The notes under the pieces: model-generated
Databases searched by the model: none
Seen by the model: the letters and a program-made list of their open reading frames with translations, nothing else
Told to the model about the DNA's origin: nothing
In this document: piece by piece, positions 7,801 through 9,580 of the stretch
How the letters are laid out: each line of letters starts with the position of its first letter
Position numbering within the stretch: the first letter of the stretch is position 1
Assembly: GCA_938044045.1 (NCBI GenBank)
Contig: CALIQN010000014.1
Span: 1-9,580 of the forward strand
Source: an uncultured Peptococcaceae bacterium
Lineage (GTDB): Bacteria > Bacillota > Peptococcia > Peptococcales > Peptococcaceae
Direction of reading: 5' to 3'
Length of the DNA stretch: 9,580 nt
Position numbers and translations under genes: made by a program

Positions 7801-9580
7801 TCATCACCAACCCAAAGTTCATAGTTTGATCTGATGCTTGGAACAACTGTGAAGCTGATAATCTTACCATCTTGAAGGTTTGGTACATTAGCACCACGAA
7901 TATTCGTTGTTTGTAGTTTGTACTTGTAGGTACCAATTTCTGTTGCTGTGAATTGAAGCTCAGCAGGATTGCTACCAACAGGTGCTTGTTTCACTAGGGT
8001 TGCACCGGTTGGACCACTGAGTTGTTCAACTTTCAAGTAATGATGCGCTGCGCTATTTGCATCATTTAAGTTGTCTGCTGTGACCGGAACAAGCGCATTG
8101 TCATCAGTTCTGTATTGAACTGTAAACTTAGCGGTTTCACCAGTATTGATTTCGACGCCATCAGCTGGAGTGACCACGATGTCTTGAAGGACAGCGTCAA
8201 CACTTTGCTTAACCTTTACAGGTGCGATATCAAATGCAGTTGCTGTTGATGGGGTAAAGCCAGATGGACTAGCAATGAGGCTACCCGCACCATTAAATTC
8301 ACCAGGTGCAGCCTTGAGACCAAGGTCGTTATTGTTTAGGCGACCTTTATCTACACGAACTTCTTGTTTGATAATCTTCGTTTGATTACCATTGGCTAGG
8401 GTCAAGTTTTCGGTTGCTACACCTGCAGCAGTGATAAGTGGGCTGTTGCCCGCATTCCAGTTTGCTGCACCCATATCATTAAACTTGAAGTCAGTGGTTG
8501 TCATGTAGCTAACACCACTGTATGGGGTAGTTAAAAGTTGTTCTACAGTCTGACCGGTTGCATTTTTGATGGTAGCTTTTGCCGCATCATCTAGCTTAGC
8601 AGGTGCGCCACCAGGGAAATACTTGTCAAGGAACCACTTATCAATCACGATTGGATAAACGTCAAAGTTTACAAGGTTAGTGCTATTGTTATCCGCAATA
8701 TTGACAACAACATCACCATTATTGAGGGTTACTTGATTATTTGTGTCAGCCGCTACATCTTCACGAACATAGTTGTAAATTGCACCGAGTTCTGCACTAT
8801 TGACCCCAATTGTGAGGTAGAAGACGTCAGCTCCTGATTTATAGTTTTTCAAATCATCTGTATCTGCAGCTACAAGCTGATTCGCCTTCGTCTTATCTGG
8901 TAGTGCTCGAACAATTGGCGTTTTAGGTTTGTCAGCATTGTAACCATTTTTCGCATTGAAGACGACATAGTAAGTGCCTCTTTGGTTACCAGAAATTTGA
9001 TAGGTACCAGGGTGAGGGCTATTGATATTTAATTCTGCAGTCGCATCAACAAAGGTTGTGCCTTCTTTTTTGTAGACCTTATGCTCAATTTTTTGAGCCT
9101 CTTGAGCTAAAATTGCTGCTCTAGCCGTTGCGACACCAGCTGCAGTATTATATGGATTCCCGCCTGCTAAAATCGCAGTCGCATAGGTCGCTGGCTTGGT
9201 GGTGTTATTCAAACCTAGACCTGAGAGATAGGTCAACATTGCAAGATCTTTAAATTGTTTAACATCACCTGTTAATTCATTACCAGTAGGTCCTGTAGTA
9301 GGTCCTGGCGCAGAAGGTTGATCTAAAAGCGAACCACTTGTCGCACCACTACCATAGAAGTAAACCCCATAGTCGAATTCACCTTTGTTGTAACCCAAAC
9401 TTTGTACCCCAAAGAGGTTAGAGTTGGTGTAACGTGTTCTGATAGTGGCAGCTGTTGCAGGTGTTGAACCCACTTCGATGATCTTAGTAGGATCAACTTC
9501 TACTCTCTTGTAGTCGCCGCTACCCAAGTCTACTTCTTGAATGGCACCCATTCTATCATAAATTGCAGGTTGAATTTTGA
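4827..9580 (-). CDS. SLH-anchored multidomain surface protein, 5' partial
   Basis: Large exported surface protein, predicted to sit on the cell wall through its C-terminal SLH repeats. The frame is open from the right edge to the TAA at 4827-4829, giving 1583 complete codons. The first in-window ATG (9551) is unlikely to be the start: nine sense codons precede it, there is no ribosome binding site, and no signal peptide follows. Counting from the first visible codon, residues 1-929 are mostly unrecognised and probably beta-rich (one Ig-like stretch near 8230-7836). Then come two Ig-like domains (930-1121), three InlB/Flg_new-like repeats (1122-1344), an 11-Gly run (1345-1355), a Pro-Thr linker (1356-1389) and SLH repeats (1390-1583). 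Only one cysteine is visible (codon 7581-7583). The layout of variable ectodomain, flexible linker and SLH anchor is typical of Firmicute S-layer-associated proteins. No enzyme motif was found; adhesion or a structural role is inference. The 5' end, and presumably a signal peptide, lie outside the window. Confidence 0.93.
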   Translation of the reverse strand, partial: KIQPAIYDRMGAIQEVDLGSGDYKRVEVDPTKIIEVGSTPATAATIRTRYTNSNLFGVQSLGYNKGEFDYGVYFYGSGATSGSLLDQPSAPGPTTGPTGNELTGDVKQFKDLAMLTYLSGLGLNNTTKPATYATAILAGGNPYNTAAGVATARAAILAQEAQKIEHKVYKKEGTTFVDATAELNINSPHPGTYQISGNQRGTYYVVFNAKNGYNADKPKTPIVRALPDKTKANQLVAADTDDLKNYKSGADVFYLTIGVNSAELGAIYNYVREDVAADTNNQVTLNNGDVVVNIADNNSTNLVNFDVYPIVIDKWFLDKYFPGGAPAKLDDAAKATIKNATGQTVEQLLTTPYSGVSYMTTTDFKFNDMGAANWNAGNSPLITAAGVATENLTLANGNQTKIIKQEVRVDKGRLNNNDLGLKAAPGEFNGAGSLIASPSGFTPSTATAFDIAPVKVKQSVDAVLQDIVVTPADGVEINTGETAKFTVQYRTDDNALVPVTADNLNDANSAAHHYLKVEQLSGPTGATLVKQAPVGSNPAELQFTATEIGTYKYKLQTTNIRGANVPNLQDGKIISFTVVPSIRSNYELWVGDELTVDLGSDLSLADIELEPTPNNVLDPAKLAQGKLAIDPNWPNIGNPTNQIETVEVKLKKDGDYLGTLKFDVVCHPRGNATYSIEPVTIFDDNETHVSPAGPVELDRDTNTSFLVRVKKTYDDGTFEYVDATDINLTNQGIYDANGTTDTNDFLTFAPSGDKAVKATLSSTLPVDTETWYGLWEATIDGQTLQLHVRLNKAGDAADPRPAVSYKIYELNGNDLQDVTDNPGITFKLNERERYLFIVDEANAGAPVIAEDASISLDNNSTLNYRLMSGATTTIAGGNTNDLKNNPTNYTRIRISPKATGTVAISATDTYQANTVAVTYKVIDPANALKARISGEPTAPVAKGTAVTLTANAVGGNDPGSYTYQWQESNDGNNWIDIAGETNQTLPVATSALGTHFYRVVVTKGSEVANSPSASVTVVAATPTPSTVTAAFVTNPVSANLGGTASFNVVVSGAQPTDTITYEWTAKNPANNVVTALTETSDTLTLSNLTAADMAQEYYVKVKVNGAVVTTVGPGTLAQGLINITFNLGDGTVVDPSGAAVSTVVKAYAANQVIASSDVPVPTPAAGKTFVGWAPADPANHTVVAPKTFTAVYNTSTAPAGQSEIKFYVGNGTITSGNATLYKPNGATIAASEVPTVTAPAGYKFNGWDVDPVSSGYIVNGNKTFVAQYRALNNYQVTFVLGQGIHVSGSPALVQTIQEDHVIQANEVPGVQAPAAANFTGWSPSNPVGHKVVGNITFTATFTTTGGGGGGGGGGGAIVPPTPTPTPTPTPSTSTTTKPAELPPVELDQNYKFAYIHGYPGQVVRASGAITRAEVAAIFSRLLKEKMDESKTYTSSFSDIKAGKWYSNPIGYLEGFKIISGYQDGTFKPDKQLTRAEFASVISRFAKLDTTKKTNFSDVSSNHWAKDYIDNAISHGWMGGYPDGTFKPNQPITRAEIVTVINKLINRTPDKAAIDGNSANATRFKDLSKTYWAYYDVIEASTDR
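4830..5411 (-). other. C-terminal SLH cell-wall anchor (three TRAE motifs)
   Basis: SLH modules bind secondary cell-wall polysaccharide, usually pyruvylated, and hold proteins on the surface. The first module (5274-5411) begins at YKFAYIHGYP and lacks the leading F-D-W helix. The second (5097-5273) and third (4893-5096) are complete, with FSDIKAGKWY and FSDVSSNHWA. A leftover leading half, FKDLSKTYWA, ends the protein (4830-4892). Each of the three modules carries TRAE, at 5340-5351, 5151-5162 and 4974-4985, encoded by the same 12 bases each time (plus-strand ttctgctctggt). GYPDGTFKP and GYQDGTFKP loops are also clear. The split first and last modules together make three units plus an extra half, an arrangement often seen in clostridial SLH proteins. 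Confidence 0.95.
5412..5546 (-). repeat. Low-complexity Gly11 and Pro-Thr linker
   Basis: This is an in-frame spacer between the ectodomain and the SLH anchor. Bases 5514-5546 encode eleven glycines in a row with only GGT and GGC codons. The next segment (5412-5513) encodes AIV, then alternating Pro-Thr, a short Ser-Thr stretch and a PAELPPVELDQN tail. The Pro-Thr part contains a 14-base direct repeat at 5470-5483 and 5488-5501 (period 18, plus strand ggcgttggggtagg). Such linkers act as flexible or extended wall-spanning spacers and may be glycosylated; that is family knowledge, not shown here. Repeat length could vary between strains in steps of three bases without breaking the frame. Confidence 0.9.
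5547..6215 (-). other. Three tandem InlB B-repeat / Flg_new-like domains
   Basis: Three consecutive units of about 71-81 residues at 5973-6215, 5760-5972 and 5547-5759. Each opens with a beta strand plus glycine turn (ITFNLGDG, IKFYVGNG, VTFVLGQG). Each has a central 'VP...APA' segment, then the diagnostic GW pair (TFVGWAP, KFNGWDV, NFTGWSP), and closes with an 'itFtA.f/y' strand (KTFTAVY, KTFVAQY, ITFTATF). This is the pattern of the Listeria-Bacteroides (InlB B) repeat family, small beta-grasp-like stalk modules of surface proteins. The units are diverged from each other at DNA level, so the duplication is old. Assignment to an exact Pfam family would need a profile search. Confidence 0.75.
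6216..6791 (-). other. Two tandem Ig-like domains
   Basis: The first (6507-6791) runs from ARISGEP through 'GTAVTLTANAVGG', the classic core 'YTYQWQES' with a tryptophan, 'LPVATSALGTHFYRVVVT' and a closing 'SASVTV' strand. This is a standard Ig fold: strand C W, and strand F Y in place of Y-x-C. It lacks cysteines, as bacterial Ig domains usually do. The second (6216-6506) follows the same plan: 'PVSANLGGTASFNVVVSG', 'ITYEWTAK', 'DTLTLSNLTAADMAQEYYVKV'. They are likely rigid stalk modules between the unrecognised head and the InlB-like repeats. Confidence 0.75.

Noticed and set aside
1..9580. tRNA, rRNA, transposase or CRISPR content
   Set aside because: Almost the whole window is taken by two long coding frames, and the 107-base gap is too short and shows only a hairpin and a ribosome binding site.

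Overview
The window holds the ends of two very large genes for secreted surface proteins, both on the minus strand, separated by a 107-base gap (4720-4826). Upstream in transcription is a protein whose start lies beyond the right edge. It ends in three S-layer homology (SLH) repeats, so it is almost certainly held on the cell wall. Downstream is a protein whose start, ribosome binding site and signal peptide are all visible and whose end lies beyond the left edge; its reading frame stays open for 1573 codons to base 1. No RNA gene, mobile element or CRISPR array was seen.

The organism is most likely an anaerobic Gram-positive-type bacterium of the Firmicutes (Clostridia or Tissierellia, for example a relative of the Peptoniphilaceae). 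The reasons are the C-terminal SLH module with three TRAE motifs, the AAAGGTGA ribosome binding site, the bacterial Ig-like, SdrD-type and InlB-type modules, and a moderate base composition. Genus cannot be decided from this window.

Layout, in the direction of transcription (right to left): 9580-6792 unrecognised and probably beta-rich N-terminal and central parts of the SLH protein; 6791-6216 two Ig-like domains; 6215-5547 three InlB/Flg_new-like repeats; 5546-5412 an 11-glycine run followed by a Pro-Thr linker; 5411-4830 the SLH anchor; 4829-4827 stop; 4816-4771 a long hairpin; 4734-4727 ribosome binding site; 4719-4597 signal peptide of the second protein; 4596-2770 an unrecognised N-terminal head; about 2769-2560 an SdrD B-like domain with a calcium-type loop; about 2340-1945 a further beta-rich segment; about 1920-1 tandem bacterial Ig-like (BIG-type) modules.

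Taken together the pair looks like a cell-surface locus: one wall-bound stalk protein and a second exported giant that may be a partner, adhesin or S-layer component. How the second protein is anchored cannot be seen, because its C-terminus is outside the window. No catalytic domain was recognised in either protein, and the partnership is inferred from adjacency and architecture only.
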